Source: Akkermansiaceae bacterium
GTDB lineage: Bacteria; Verrucomicrobiota; Verrucomicrobiia; Verrucomicrobiales; Akkermansiaceae
DNA: 64,000 nt
Direction of reading: 5' to 3'
Assembly (NCBI GenBank): GCA_018402445.1
Contig: JAGYIT010000013.1
Location: forward strand, 1 to 64,000
Shown here piece after piece: positions 37,382 through 46,846 of the stretch. The translations under genes and the position numbers were made by a program. A model generated the notes under the pieces. The model saw only the letters and a program-made list of their open reading frames with translations. It did not search any database and was not told where the DNA came from. Position 1 is the stretch's first letter, and every line of letters begins with the position of its first letter.

Positions 37382-38830
37382 ATGAACATCCCCATCCTCC
37401 GCCTCGGCCGCGAATACACCTCCCATGACCTGGTCGAACTCGACCTTGGTTCCGAAACGCTGACCACCCATACCGCCAATCCCGGCCTCATCCGCCGCGA
37501 TCTTCTCCAGATCGCCAAGGCGAAGGCCGCGCTCGACGCGATCCCGGCGGACACGCTCGCCACCTATTGCGAGCAGGCGGCGGAGCTGTTTCTCCACGCC
37601 GATCTTCCCTGTGGCGATGCCGTCCAGTCGCCGCAACAATACGTCGAGTCGCTGTCCGCCCTGACCCGCCTTCCCCACACCCTCGTCCGCATGAACATGG
37701 GGAAAATCCATGCCGCGATGTCACAGGTTCGCACGATCATCGCCGGACTCACCCGCAACATGCCGCTCAACATTTTCGACAAAGGCATCACCCGCATCGA
37801 CGACCTCATCATCAATTATTTCCCGACCACGTCATCCCTCGGCGTCTCGCTTCCGTCCAACGCCCCCGCCGTCAACTCGCTGTGGATTCCCGCACCAGTG
37901 ATGAAAATTCCCGTTCTTTTAAAACCCGGTCGCGAGGATCCGTTCACGCCTCTCCGCATCGTGCAGGCGATGATCCAGGCCGGTTTCCCGAAAGAGGCGT
38001 TCGGTTTCTACCCGACCACCCACGAAGGCGGCGACACGCTTCTAACAACCTGCGGACGCGGCATTTCGTTCGGCAGCGACGCCACGGTGAAAAAGTATTC
38101 CGCCTTCCCCTCCATCCAAGTCCACGGCACCGGCCGCTCGAAAATCCTCATCGGCGAGGACATGATCGCACGCTGGCCCGAGTTCCTCGATGTCATCGTG
38201 CAATCCATTTCCGCCAACGGCGGCCGCTCCTGCATCAACACCTCCGCGATCCTCGTCCCGCGCCTCCGCGACGAACTGGCCAACGCCCTCGCCACCGAGC
38301 TCGCGAAAATCCAGCCCCATCCGCGCGAGCACCCGGACGCCCTGCTCTGCGGCTTCGCCAATCCCGCGCTCGCCGATGGAATCGATGCCCTCATCACCGC
38401 CCACCTCAAGGATTCCGGCGCCACCGATGTCACCGCCCTCCACCGCGACTCCGCACGGAAAGTCGAAGCCTTCGAGCAAACCTACCTCCAGCCCACGCTC
38501 ATTTCCTGCACCGACAAGGATCACGCGCTCGCCAACACCGAGTTCATGTTCCCCTACGCCAGCATCGTGGAAATCCCGCAGGCCGAAATGCTCGCCAACA
38601 TCGGCCAGACACTCGTCGTTTCCGCGTTCACCGAAGACCAAAACTTCATCGAACAGCTCCTCCTCAGCCCCGACATCGAGCGCCTCAACCTCGGCACCTT
38701 CCCCACCAACCGCGTCCAATGGGAACAACCTCACGAGGGCAACCTCTTCGAGTTCCTCTACCACCGCCGCGCCATCCAGGGAAATGTGGCGGCGGTTTCC
38801 AACCGCCAAGCCGAACTCACACCCGCCTAG
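37382..38830 (+). CDS. Aldehyde-dehydrogenase-superfamily protein (acyl-reductase-like)
   Basis: The 482-residue protein has the ALDH fold order. SLPSNAPAVNSLWIPAPV corresponds to the N-terminal substrate block. VLLKPGREDPFTPLRIVQAM and ISFGSDATVKKYS belong to the nucleotide-binding part. The catalytic cysteine lies in NGGRSCINTSAIL. It could oxidise an aldehyde or, in LuxC-like fashion, reduce an activated acyl group made by the upstream adenylating enzyme. The final residues (NVAAVSNRQ) are encoded by a REP-like palindrome at 38786-38807. It sits 69 bp after the VapBC-like pair. Confidence 0.75.
   Translation: MNIPILRLGREYTSHDLVELDLGSETLTTHTANPGLIRRDLLQIAKAKAALDAIPADTLATYCEQAAELFLHADLPCGDAVQSPQQYVESLSALTRLPHTLVRMNMGKIHAAMSQVRTIIAGLTRNMPLNIFDKGITRIDDLIINYFPTTSSLGVSLPSNAPAVNSLWIPAPVMKIPVLLKPGREDPFTPLRIVQAMIQAGFPKEAFGFYPTTHEGGDTLLTTCGRGISFGSDATVKKYSAFPSIQVHGTGRSKILIGEDMIARWPEFLDVIVQSISANGGRSCINTSAILVPRLRDELANALATELAKIQPHPREHPDALLCGFANPALADGIDALITAHLKDSGATDVTALHRDSARKVEAFEQTYLQPTLISCTDKDHALANTEFMFPYASIVEIPQAEMLANIGQTLVVSAFTEDQNFIEQLLLSPDIERLNLGTFPTNRVQWEQPHEGNLFEFLYHRRAIQGNVAAVSNRQAELTPA
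38786..38807 (+). repeat. REP-like palindrome inside the 3' end of the ALDH gene
   Basis: GGCGGTT/AACCGCC with a 3-nt loop. It matches the first hairpin of the 27008 cluster in the pattern GTGGCGGCGRTYTCCRRYCG. It is translated as part of the ALDH C terminus, so the element seems to have been captured into the coding region. Confidence 0.55.
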
Positions 38831-38882
38831 TGCGAAAGAATCGATATAGTGATGAATCCAGTTGAGGGGAGCGAAGCATCAC

Positions 38883-39006
38883 GGGGAGCACACGCGCCCC
38901 CGCGTGTTGTCTTTGGCGCCCTCGCCGAAGACCGGCCGTCCCAACCATTCCACGCGGTTTCCGACGAGGGCGTCGGAAACAACACGCGAGGGCGCGTGTG
39001 CTCCCC
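38883..39006. repeat. 124-bp inverted-repeat element (MITE/REP-like)
   Basis: The 28-bp arms 38883-38910 and 38979-39006 are inverted copies with one mismatch, rich in CGCGTG. Inner segments (GCGCCCTCGCCGA and the region with GACGAGGGCGTC) pair again, so the whole could fold into a long hairpin. It lies in the 260-bp gap between the ALDH and alcohol dehydrogenase genes. There is no transposase. The rest of the gap contains the phrase ATCCGCGTTCATCCGTGG, another common intergenic repeat type. Confidence 0.7.
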
Positions 39007-39090
39007 AAGATTCTCGCTCGATTTATCTCATCCATGATCCGAGTCCATCCGCGTTCATCCGTGGTTCCTCTTCACTCTTTACTACAGCCC

Positions 39091-40206
39091 ATGCACCCCA
39101 CCGACGCCCGCCCCAGCCCCCGGATCATCTTCGGCGCGGGACGTCTTGCCGAACTGCCGGATTGCCTCGCCTCCCTCGGCTCGAAGCATGCCCTCATCGT
39201 CACTGACCCCGGCATCGTCGCCGCCGGACACGTCGCCCGCGCTACCACTTTCCTGACAGCCGCAGGCATCCGCACCACCGTCTTCGAAGGCTCCCACATC
39301 AACCCCACTGAATCCGACATCGAGGCATGCCGCGACTTCGCGAAATCCATCCAACCCGATGTCCTGATCGGCCTCGGCGGCGGCTCCAGCATGGACACCG
39401 CGAAGGGTTGCAATTTCCTCCTCCACAACCCCGGCCGCATGGCCGACTACAAAGGCTACGGCCTAGCCAAAAACGCGATGCTGCCCTTCATCGCGATCCC
39501 GACCACTGCGGGCACCGGCTCCGAATCTCAATCCTACGCCATCGTCTCGAGCGACGGCACCCACGAGAAAATGGCCTGCGGCGACCCCAAAGCCCTCGCC
39601 CACACCGCCATCCTCGATCCCGAACTCACCGCCTCTCAGCCGCAGGGTGTCGCCACCCTGACCGCCCTCGACGCCCTCTCCCACGCCCTCGAATCCGCCG
39701 TCTGCACCAAGCGCAGCCCCATCTCGTCCGCTTTCTCCACCGAGGCCTTCGAGCTCATCTCCACCGCGATCCGCGATGTCCTCACCGGCACCGCCGATCT
39801 CGAAACCCGCGGCCAAATGCTCCATGGCGCCGCGCTCGCCGGTTGTGCGATCGAGAACAGCATGCTCGGTGCCGCCCACGCCACCGCCAACCCGCTCACC
39901 GCCCGTTTCAACATCCCTCACGGACTCGCCGTGACGATCATGCTGCCGCACGTGATCCGCCTCAACCACAGCGACCCGGAGATCGCTGCGATCTATCAGG
40001 GTCTCGCCCGCAACCTCGATTCCCCACTCATCGACTGGCTGGAAAAAACGATCAGCCTAGCTCATCTTCCGAAAACCGAAATTCCTAGCAGCGCCATCCC
40101 CGATCTCGCCGAGTCAGCCTCCCAACAATGGACCGGCCGCTTCAATCCCGTGCCGCTCGACCACGCTTCAATCACCGCGCTCTACCAAAATGCCCTCGCG
40201 CCATGA
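39091..40206 (+). CDS. Iron-containing alcohol dehydrogenase
   Basis: The 371-residue protein has an N-terminal Rossmann-like part with IIFGAGRLAELPDCL and LIGLGGGSSMDTAKG (NAD(P) binding). The metal-binding part has FIAIPTTAGTGSESQSYAI, ALDALSHALES and a FNIPHGLAVTIMLPHVI block with conserved histidines. These enzymes interconvert alcohols and aldehydes. ATG 39091 is chosen because the upstream frame runs into the intergenic repeat. Together with the ALDH-like and adenylating enzymes it could form a carboxylate/aldehyde/alcohol pathway. Confidence 0.88.
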   Translation: MHPTDARPSPRIIFGAGRLAELPDCLASLGSKHALIVTDPGIVAAGHVARATTFLTAAGIRTTVFEGSHINPTESDIEACRDFAKSIQPDVLIGLGGGSSMDTAKGCNFLLHNPGRMADYKGYGLAKNAMLPFIAIPTTAGTGSESQSYAIVSSDGTHEKMACGDPKALAHTAILDPELTASQPQGVATLTALDALSHALESAVCTKRSPISSAFSTEAFELISTAIRDVLTGTADLETRGQMLHGAALAGCAIENSMLGAAHATANPLTARFNIPHGLAVTIMLPHVIRLNHSDPEIAAIYQGLARNLDSPLIDWLEKTISLAHLPKTEIPSSAIPDLAESASQQWTGRFNPVPLDHASITALYQNALAP

Positions 40207-41366
40207 ACCGACTTCTTGCCGCCCTACCGCTTCTTTTTCTAACAGCCTGTGACAAGCCACAGCCTGCGAATCCCGATGAACCGGCAGCAGCCGCTCCTCC
40301 CGCATTGACCGACTGGCCGATCACACGCGGCAGCCCGTCGCTCCAGGGCCGGGTGCACGCCGCCGTTCCCGAAGCACCGGTGATCGAGTGGACCTTCGAG
40401 CTCGAGTCCCCCGGCACCGCGGAAGCTGCCGTCGCCGATGGAGCCATCCTCGTCGGCGATGCGATGGGCATCCTCTACTGCATCGATTTCCAGACCCGAA
40501 AACTCCGTTGGAAAATGGAAACCGGCGATACGATCCAAGCCGCACCCGCGATTTCGAACGGAAAAGTTTTCGTCGGTTCGGGCGACAAGCATTTCTACGC
40601 CCTCGACCTCAAGACCGGCGAAAAAATCTGGTCGATCGAAGGTGGTGACAAATTTTCCTCAGCCGCAAACTTGGTTTCCGCCCCCGATGGATCGGACGTT
40701 TGGATCCTCGTCAACGGCTACGACGGCATCACCCGCTGCCTCCGCGCGGATGACGGTTCCATTGTCTGGACTTACGAAACCAACGACTTCATTAACGGCA
40801 CCCCCGCTGTCATCGACGGGCGGCTCATCGCGTTTGGCGGTTGCGACCAGGTGATCCATGTTCTCGATCTCGCCGATGGCAAGCTCGTGAACAAAATCGC
40901 CACGGAGGCTCAGATCACCAATTCCGTCGCCACTATCGGCACCACGATTTACAGTGGCAACCACGCCAACCAACTTGTTGCCGCCGAGGCGGACGCCGAT
41001 CAGCTCTCCTGGATCTACGAGGCCGGAAACTTCCCTTTTTTCACCGCCCCCGCCGTCGATGAAAAAAATGTCTATCTCGGCTCCCGCGACAAATCCCTCC
41101 ACGCCATCCAACGCGCCGACGGCACCGCCGCATGGACTTTCAAGACCGGCGGCCGCGTCGAAAGCTCACCCCTTGCCTTCGACGACGGGATCATCTTCGG
41201 TTCCAGCGACGGCCGCCTCTACGCCGCCAACCCCGCCGACGGCACCGAGCTCTGGCGCCTCGATTTGGGAGAAGATCTCACCGCCTCGCCCATTTATGCC
41301 CAAGGCCGCATCATCATTGCAGGTGGTGATGGCACGCTGTTCGTCATCAACGGCTCCAAGGACTGA
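40203..41366 (+). CDS. PQQ-like beta-propeller lipoprotein
   Basis: The ATG overlaps the alcohol dehydrogenase stop (ATGA), so the two are coupled. A lipoprotein signal ends in FLTACDKP, with Cys as lipid anchor. Seven or eight propeller blades follow, for example CIDFQTRKLRWKMETG, ALDLKTGEKIWSIEGG and AIQRADGTAAWTFKTGG. The protein has 387 residues. It resembles BamB-like and quinoprotein-like propellers; location in the metabolic run suggests a partner of the two exported propellers upstream rather than BamB. Confidence 0.85.
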   Translation: MNRLLAALPLLFLTACDKPQPANPDEPAAAAPPALTDWPITRGSPSLQGRVHAAVPEAPVIEWTFELESPGTAEAAVADGAILVGDAMGILYCIDFQTRKLRWKMETGDTIQAAPAISNGKVFVGSGDKHFYALDLKTGEKIWSIEGGDKFSSAANLVSAPDGSDVWILVNGYDGITRCLRADDGSIVWTYETNDFINGTPAVIDGRLIAFGGCDQVIHVLDLADGKLVNKIATEAQITNSVATIGTTIYSGNHANQLVAAEADADQLSWIYEAGNFPFFTAPAVDEKNVYLGSRDKSLHAIQRADGTAAWTFKTGGRVESSPLAFDDGIIFGSSDGRLYAANPADGTELWRLDLGEDLTASPIYAQGRIIIAGGDGTLFVINGSKD

Positions 41367-41433
41367 CCTATTTCCCCTTCTTCACCAACGGATTCTCGCA
41401 AGCCATTTCAGGGAACGACGAGAAATCCAAATT

Positions 41434-41697
41434 TCATTCCGAAACGGAGTCAAGCGTTCGCTCCATCCACTCCTTTTCCACTTCCCGCGCCTCTAGCATC
41501 CATCCGACCGCCATGCAGCGCGTGATCTCAAAAAGCGGCTCTTCCTTCCCTTCGTGGCGCACGATTTCCAATACGAAGCGCTGGCGATAATCCGGCGTGC
41601 CGTCCACCTCCAGTAAGCGCACATTCCCCGAAGGAAAAGCCACCACGAACGCCGTCACCGGGTTCGCGCCATCGCCTTGGTGTCCGAGCACTTTCAA
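41434..41697 (-). CDS. Hypothetical protein, third gene of an AbiE-like operon
   Basis: The 87-residue protein is unrecognised. Its start overlaps the nucleotidyltransferase stop by ATGA, so it is translationally coupled. It is mostly beta-strand-like in its first half and ends in an acidic helix (AREVEKEWMERTLDSVSE). A role as immunity or accessory factor of the nucleotidyltransferase is a guess. Confidence 0.55.
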   Translation of the reverse strand: MKVLGHQGDGANPVTAFVVAFPSGNVRLLEVDGTPDYRQRFVLEIVRHEGKEEPLFEITRCMAVGWMLEAREVEKEWMERTLDSVSE

Positions 41698-42470
41698 TCC
41701 TCTTTATCCCGACTCCTCAAAAGCTCCTGCACCCGCTGCTGTGCCATCGTTTTCTCATAGTCCTCCCTCAGTTTCCTGAATCTCTCCTGCATCTCCGGCA
41801 CGCTCGGCGCATCGGACAGCAGCGCGGAATAACCTTCATCCCCCGCGCCAAGCCTGCCCTCACACATCCGGTTCAGAGCGATCTCGAATTGCATCGGTGA
41901 CAACCCTGCGCGATCAAACGCCTCCTTCCACCCGACAACTCCGAACCCAAAATCCCTTTCCAAAACAAATAAATCCAACCAATCGCGGCTCTTCGACCGG
42001 CTTGCTGTCACCGTGGCTTTCAGCCAACATAACTCGTCCCGCGTCGCGATTCTGAAACCCCCGTCCGATTCCTTCCTCTCATGCGTTTGACCCAATAATT
42101 TCAGATGTTGAGGCTCCGCCGCGAAGAAAGTCAATTTCACCTCTCCATCCACCAGCCAGTCCTGCTGTTGATCCGCCAAATCGAGTCCGGAAATTTGAAA
42201 ATCCTCGTATGCGCCGGGATTCACCTGGTGTTCGATCTTGTGCCCGTTTGCCACCAGTTGACGCTCAAGCTCCATCAACGCCGCTCTCGGCAGCCTCGGC
42301 AAAAGGGTGATGAAATCAAGGTCTTCGCTGATCCTATGCCGTATATGCAGCGAAAGCGCCGTGCCCCCGATGAGGATGAAATGATCGAGCAGAGGGTTTT
42401 TCCTGATCTCGCGGAACAGACATGCCGTCCCCTCGGGCATGACATCCTCATCCCTCAGCCCTTCTGACAT
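41694..42470 (-). CDS. AbiEii/AbiGii-family nucleotidyltransferase
   Basis: ATG 42470 is chosen; the longer frame overlaps the upstream gene. The 258-residue protein has FILIGGTALSLHIRHR and ISEDLDFITLL, the G-G-T-A-L and S-x-D-x-D nucleotidyltransferase motif, and a helical C-terminal half. Members act as toxins in type IV AbiE-like systems that give abortive infection. The gene overlaps its upstream partner by 16 bp and the downstream gene by 4 bp. Confidence 0.85.
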   Translation of the reverse strand: MSEGLRDEDVMPEGTACLFREIRKNPLLDHFILIGGTALSLHIRHRISEDLDFITLLPRLPRAALMELERQLVANGHKIEHQVNPGAYEDFQISGLDLADQQQDWLVDGEVKLTFFAAEPQHLKLLGQTHERKESDGGFRIATRDELCWLKATVTASRSKSRDWLDLFVLERDFGFGVVGWKEAFDRAGLSPMQFEIALNRMCEGRLGAGDEGYSALLSDAPSVPEMQERFRKLREDYEKTMAQQRVQELLRSRDKED

Positions 42471-42757
42471 ACAGCCTCCTCCATGCTTTTCAGACAGCGC
42501 TCCACAATCGGCCTCGCGCGCCCCAAATTCCTCAATTCCCCATCGCATTGGCTTTGCTCCACCTCACGCTGCACCCTTTCCCATACCCGGACCAGCCTCG
42601 CCAATCCAAAGCGCGAGGCGATCTCCAACAGCAAATGAAAATTCGGCTGCTTGAGAAGCGCCGCCGCAATAAGCACATCATCCGACGCGTCCGGATTCGA
42701 CCACACAAGTCCCACACGACCGTGAGCATCCCAGAATTCCTTGTCCTGATTCGGCAT
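42455..42757 (-). CDS. Probable antitoxin partner of the AbiEii-like protein
   Basis: The 100-residue protein starts at ATG 42757. It has the block IAAALLKQPNFHLLLEIASRFG and ends with RARPIVERCLKSMEE, a pattern typical of small genes just upstream of AbiEii-like nucleotidyltransferases. It has no winged-helix AbiEi domain, so it is not classical AbiEi. Overlap with the next gene supports a functional pair. Confidence 0.65.
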   Translation of the reverse strand: MPNQDKEFWDAHGRVGLVWSNPDASDDVLIAAALLKQPNFHLLLEIASRFGLARLVRVWERVQREVEQSQCDGELRNLGRARPIVERCLKSMEEAVCQKG

Positions 42758-42854
42758 GATTTCCGTTCGCAATATGCTTCCAACACCAACCATCGGCAAG
42801 CCGCATTTCCCATCATAAGCCCACCGCCGACCATCGTGTTAGATTGAGCGTAAT

Positions 42855-43082
42855 TCACGCACGGATGAGAGCCCAGGCGTCTCCTGCCGGCGGAATGGCA
42901 TCGGCTACCGTTTCACTCCCCCAACTCGGTGAGAGAAAACCCTGACACGTCAATGAACGATACTCGCCCGCCCCTACAGCATACTTTTTAGCCAAAGTCG
43001 TCTTACCCGCCTGCCTGGGATCCACCAAGGCTACCACCGGATTATCCCGCAGCCGGACACCAATCGTTGCCAGATACTTGTG
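42855..43082 (-). pseudogene. Truncated AAA_14/DUF4143-type ATPase
   Basis: The minus frame reads YLATIGVRLRDNPVVALVD and then PRQAGKTTLAKKYA, the N terminus and Walker A of a large ATPase family, in which the normal sequence is GPRQxGKTTL. After about 45 residues homology is lost and a stop follows at 42855, so the gene is a 5' fragment of a protein that is normally about 400 residues long. Confidence 0.65.
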
Positions 43083-43199
43083 TCAGTGTGGGGTCAGATG
43101 CGGCGTTCCAAAGCAGGTTGTTGGAGTGAGGTCACCGCAAGGAGTCGCTCAAGTTTCCCGGCTCGCCTCTCCGCCGCCCCGGCGATAGTCTGCGGCGGA

Positions 43200-45554
43200 A
43201 TGAATCGCGAAACCGAAAGCCCCGAGGAGCCGATCCGCGAACTGGCGGAGCACGAGGGCATCCTCGGAGTGACCGCGGATCCGGAGCACGGGCGGCTGGA
43301 GATCGATTACGACCCGGCGCGCCTCAGCGAGAGCGATCTGCGAGCCATGGCCTCGGAGGACGCCGCCGACCTCTCCAACGCGTTGCGCAAACTCAGCTTC
43401 CGGCTGGAAAGCTCGAGCAGCGAGGCGGGGGCGCTGAAGCTGGAGAAAAAGGTCGGCAAGGTTCCCGGTGTGCGCCGCGCGACGGCCACCTACCTCGGCA
43501 AGGTGTTGTGCCTGACTTTCGATTCATCGGTCGCGCCGGAGGAGGCGGTGATCGCCGGGGTGAAAGGGACGGGTGCCTCGATCGCGCCGCTGGATTTCAG
43601 GAAAACTGAGGACAAGCCGCTCTTGGCCCGCATCCGCGCCGGCGAGCACAACGAGGAGATTTCCTGCGGACTCGGGCTGCTTTTTCTGATCGCCGCGTTC
43701 ACGGCGGAGAAAATTTCCGGGGTCGGCTGGTTGACGCACGGGTTGTATTTCGGGGCCTATCTTTTCGCCGGGCAGGAGGGCGTGAAGTCGGCCATCGCGT
43801 CGCTGCGTGAGCGCGTTCTCGATGTGGACGTGCTGATGGTGCTTGCCGCGCTCGGGGCGGCCATCGTCGGTGCTCCCTTCGAGGGCGCGCTGCTGCTTTT
43901 CCTGTTTAGCTTTTCCAATGTCCTCCAGCGCTATGCCATGCAGCGCACGCATCGCGCGATTGAGTCCCTGCTCAAGCTGCGGCCCGACACTGCCCTAGTG
44001 AAACGCGGTGGCGCGGTGATCGAGGTGCGCGTCGAGGACTTGCAGATCGGCGAGACGGTGGTGGTGAAACCCGGCGGGCAGATCCCGGTGGACGGCGAGC
44101 TTTCCGAGGGTGAGACGCACGTCGATGAATCCTCGCTCACCGGCGAGTCGATGCCGGTCACCAAGCACGCGGGCAGCAAGCTTTTCGCGGGAACGATCAA
44201 CCAAAGCGGCGGCATCGAGCTGACCGTCCTGAAGCGCTCCGACGATTCTGCGTTGGCGCGGATGGTGAAGCTCGTCGCGGAGGCGCAGGCGGAGAAATCC
44301 CAAGCCCAACGCTTCCTTGAGAAAGCGGAGCAGTGGTATGCCATGGGCGTGATCCTTTTCACCATCGGCGTGTTCCTCGTACCATGGGCGCTGTGGGGGG
44401 AAACGTTCGGCACCGCATTCTACCGCGCGATGACGATCATGGTCGTGGCCTCGCCCTGTGCGCTGATCATCAGCACGCCGGCGACCGTCCTTTCCGCGAT
44501 CGGCGGCGCGGCGCGGCGCGGCATCCTCATCAAGGGCGGCTCCCACCTCGAGCGCGCATCTACGATAGACATCGTAGCCGTGGACAAGACCGGCACGCTC
44601 ACCGTCGGCAAGCCCTCCCTCACTGAAATTGTCACACCGCAGGGAGCCGATGCTTTCGGAAAAGATCTCTCTGCGGAAGCGAAGGTACTGCTCCGCGTTG
44701 CCGCCGCGCTGGAGTCGAAATCGGAGCACCCGCTCGCCCGCGCCATCATGCAGGCGGCAGAAAAAGCGGGCATCGCCGCGCCGCCCGCGACGGCGTTCCA
44801 ATCCACCGCCGGCAAAGGCGCGGAGGCCACCGTGGAAGGCAAGCGCTACGTGATCGGCAGCGAGCGCTGGTTTCGCGAGAACCAGGCTGCGGGCTTCGCT
44901 TCCCTTTCCGAAAAATCAAAACCCCTGCTCGAAAAAGGCCGCACCTGCGTCTGGATGGGTCTGCGCGACGGCGATTCCGTCACCGCGCTCGCCGTCCTCG
45001 CCATGGCCGACACCATACGCCCCGAGGCACTCGAACTCACCGCCCAGCTCCACCGCCACGGCGTGAAAAAGGTCGTCATGCTCACCGGCGACCACCGCCT
45101 CGTCGCCAAGACCATCGCCGAGGAGGCGGGCATCGACGAAGTCCGCGCCGAGCTGCTGCCCGAGGACAAGCTGCGCGTGATCGGCGAGCTCAAAAAGGAA
45201 GGCCGCGTGATGATGGTCGGCGACGGTGTGAACGACGCCCCCGCGCTTGCCACTTCCGATCTTGGCGTCGCGATGGGCGGCGCGGGCACCGATGTCGCGA
45301 TGGAAACGGCCGATGTGGTGCTGATGGGCGACCGACTGGAAAGCATCCCGCTGCTCCTCAGCCACTCGCGCCGCGCGCGCCGCGTCCTGATCCAGAACCT
45401 CTCCTTCGCCTCCGCCGTCATTTTCGTCCTGATCATCGCCGCCCTCGGCTTCGCCCTGCCACTCCCCATCGGCGTCATCGGCCACGAGGGCAGCACCGTC
45501 ATCGTATGCCTCAACGGCCTCCGCCTGCTGATGATCTCGCGTTCCGTGGTGTGA
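43200..45554 (+). CDS. Heavy-metal P-type ATPase (Zn/Cd/Pb type)
   Basis: The 784-residue P1B-ATPase has the metal-transport motif ASPCALIIS near residue 417, the phosphorylated Asp462 in DKTGTLT, actuator motif DESSLTGES and hinge VGDGVNDAPAL. The SPC motif fits P1B-2 (Zn, Cd, Pb) or Cu pumps; the sequence around it favours the former. The N-terminal 150 residues contain two ferredoxin-like metal-domain folds (around 8-70 and 80-145) in which the CxxC pair is absent. ATG 43200 is chosen because earlier in-frame codons run into repeat-like sequence. It exports metal across the inner membrane. Confidence 0.88.
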   Translation: MNRETESPEEPIRELAEHEGILGVTADPEHGRLEIDYDPARLSESDLRAMASEDAADLSNALRKLSFRLESSSSEAGALKLEKKVGKVPGVRRATATYLGKVLCLTFDSSVAPEEAVIAGVKGTGASIAPLDFRKTEDKPLLARIRAGEHNEEISCGLGLLFLIAAFTAEKISGVGWLTHGLYFGAYLFAGQEGVKSAIASLRERVLDVDVLMVLAALGAAIVGAPFEGALLLFLFSFSNVLQRYAMQRTHRAIESLLKLRPDTALVKRGGAVIEVRVEDLQIGETVVVKPGGQIPVDGELSEGETHVDESSLTGESMPVTKHAGSKLFAGTINQSGGIELTVLKRSDDSALARMVKLVAEAQAEKSQAQRFLEKAEQWYAMGVILFTIGVFLVPWALWGETFGTAFYRAMTIMVVASPCALIISTPATVLSAIGGAARRGILIKGGSHLERASTIDIVAVDKTGTLTVGKPSLTEIVTPQGADAFGKDLSAEAKVLLRVAAALESKSEHPLARAIMQAAEKAGIAAPPATAFQSTAGKGAEATVEGKRYVIGSERWFRENQAAGFASLSEKSKPLLEKGRTCVWMGLRDGDSVTALAVLAMADTIRPEALELTAQLHRHGVKKVVMLTGDHRLVAKTIAEEAGIDEVRAELLPEDKLRVIGELKKEGRVMMVGDGVNDAPALATSDLGVAMGGAGTDVAMETADVVLMGDRLESIPLLLSHSRRARRVLIQNLSFASAVIFVLIIAALGFALPLPIGVIGHEGSTVIVCLNGLRLLMISRSVV

Positions 45555-45693
45555 TCGGATCCTTTGCGAATGGACGCTTCCCACCCGTTGACGGGCGGGC
45601 CGTCGCACAAGCGCGCCGCTGAACCCGAACCCGTCCTGCCGCACTGGCTGATTCCTCTTGGCAAGACCCGCACCTCCGGGAGACCATCCGCGC

Positions 45694-46482
45694 ATGACAA
45701 CCAACGCGTATCTCAAAGACCTTTTCGATCTCAGCGGCAAAACGGCGGTCGTGATCGGTGGCACCGGCGAACTCTGCGGCACCATGGCCGTCGGACTCGC
45801 GCGGGCGGGGGCGGTGGTGGTGCTCGGCGGGCGCATCCCCGAGAAAGCCGAGAAGCGCCTCGCCGAGATCGAGGGCTACGGCGGCAAAGGATATTTCGTG
45901 CCCGTCGATGTCACTTCACGCCAGTCCCTTCACGATATGCTGGAAACCGTTTTGGGGAAATCCGGAGGCGTGGACATCCTCATCAACGGCGCGGGCACGA
46001 ACTCGCCGACCCCTTTCCTCGATATCACCGAGGAGGAATACGCCCGCATTATGGATACAAACCTGACCTCCATCTTCCGCGCCTGCCAGGTTTTCGGCCA
46101 GTATTTCGTCGATGAGATGCGCCCCGCGTCCATCATCAACCTCGGCTCCATCTCCGGCCTGAACCCGCTCTCGCGCGTTTTCACCTACTCCGCATCCAAG
46201 GCCGCCGTGCACAACCTCACCCGCAACCTCGCCCGCGAATGGGCGGACAAGGACATCCGCGTCAACACCCTCGTCCCCGGCTTCTTCCCCGCGGAGCAGA
46301 ACCGCAAGGTGCTCGACGAGTCCCGTGTGCTCGACATCCTCCGCCACACCCCCGCCTCCCGCTTCGGCAACGCCGAGGAACTCATCGGAGCCACCCTCCT
46401 CCTCGCCTCCGCCAAGGCCGGTTCGTTCATCACCGGCATGGAAATGATCGTGGATGGAGGCTTCCAGGCCATGAGCATCTGA
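45694..46482 (+). CDS. SDR-family oxidoreductase
   Basis: The 262-residue short-chain dehydrogenase has the cofactor motif [20 protein letters not shown] variant INGAGTNSP, and catalytic Ser/Tyr/Lys in NLGSISG and YSASKAA. It ends in VDGGFQAM. It resembles bacterial sugar-acid oxidoreductases such as D-mannonate/fructuronate-type SDRs (family knowledge, not certain). It stands alone 139 bp after the metal pump. Confidence 0.85.
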   Translation: MTTNAYLKDLFDLSGKTAVVIGGTGELCGTMAVGLARAGAVVVLGGRIPEKAEKRLAEIEGYGGKGYFVPVDVTSRQSLHDMLETVLGKSGGVDILINGAGTNSPTPFLDITEEEYARIMDTNLTSIFRACQVFGQYFVDEMRPASIINLGSISGLNPLSRVFTYSASKAAVHNLTRNLAREWADKDIRVNTLVPGFFPAEQNRKVLDESRVLDILRHTPASRFGNAEELIGATLLLASAKAGSFITGMEMIVDGGFQAMSI

Positions 46483-46627
46483 ACGATAGGCTTGAAGGGA
46501 AATGAATGGTAAGCCTCCGTATCAGGGACGGGGTGAAAGCCATGGATGGGAAGCACCGAGTCGTGGTCAGTGACAAAGCGGCGGATCGGGCAGGAGCATG
46601 GGGAATTTTCGATGGCGGATTCTACTT

Positions 46628-46815
46628 GGGATATTTCGCCGAGATCTTCAGCCAAGGATAGACTTTGGCGGCTTCCGCAGGAAGGGAGGTGGGCTCCAGA
46701 GGATTTGCCTGTGGTTTCGATTTCCCCAGAGAGCCATTTTCCGAAAAGCTCGACCGTGACCGCTCTGACAGGACGCCCTTCCAGGCGCTGCGCGCCTTCA
46801 CGTTGCGATAGAGTT
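46628..46815 (-). pseudogene. Diverged remnant copy of the antitoxin at 59243-59543
   Basis: By eye about nine in ten bases match 59331-59519, in the same orientation, including the stretch CGAAAAGCTCGACCGTGACC. The copy carries an indel and no complete frame. It is broken at 46815, where an inserted element begins. Confidence 0.75.
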
Positions 46816-46846
46816 CATCCTAAATACCGCAGTTGGGTATCAATTT

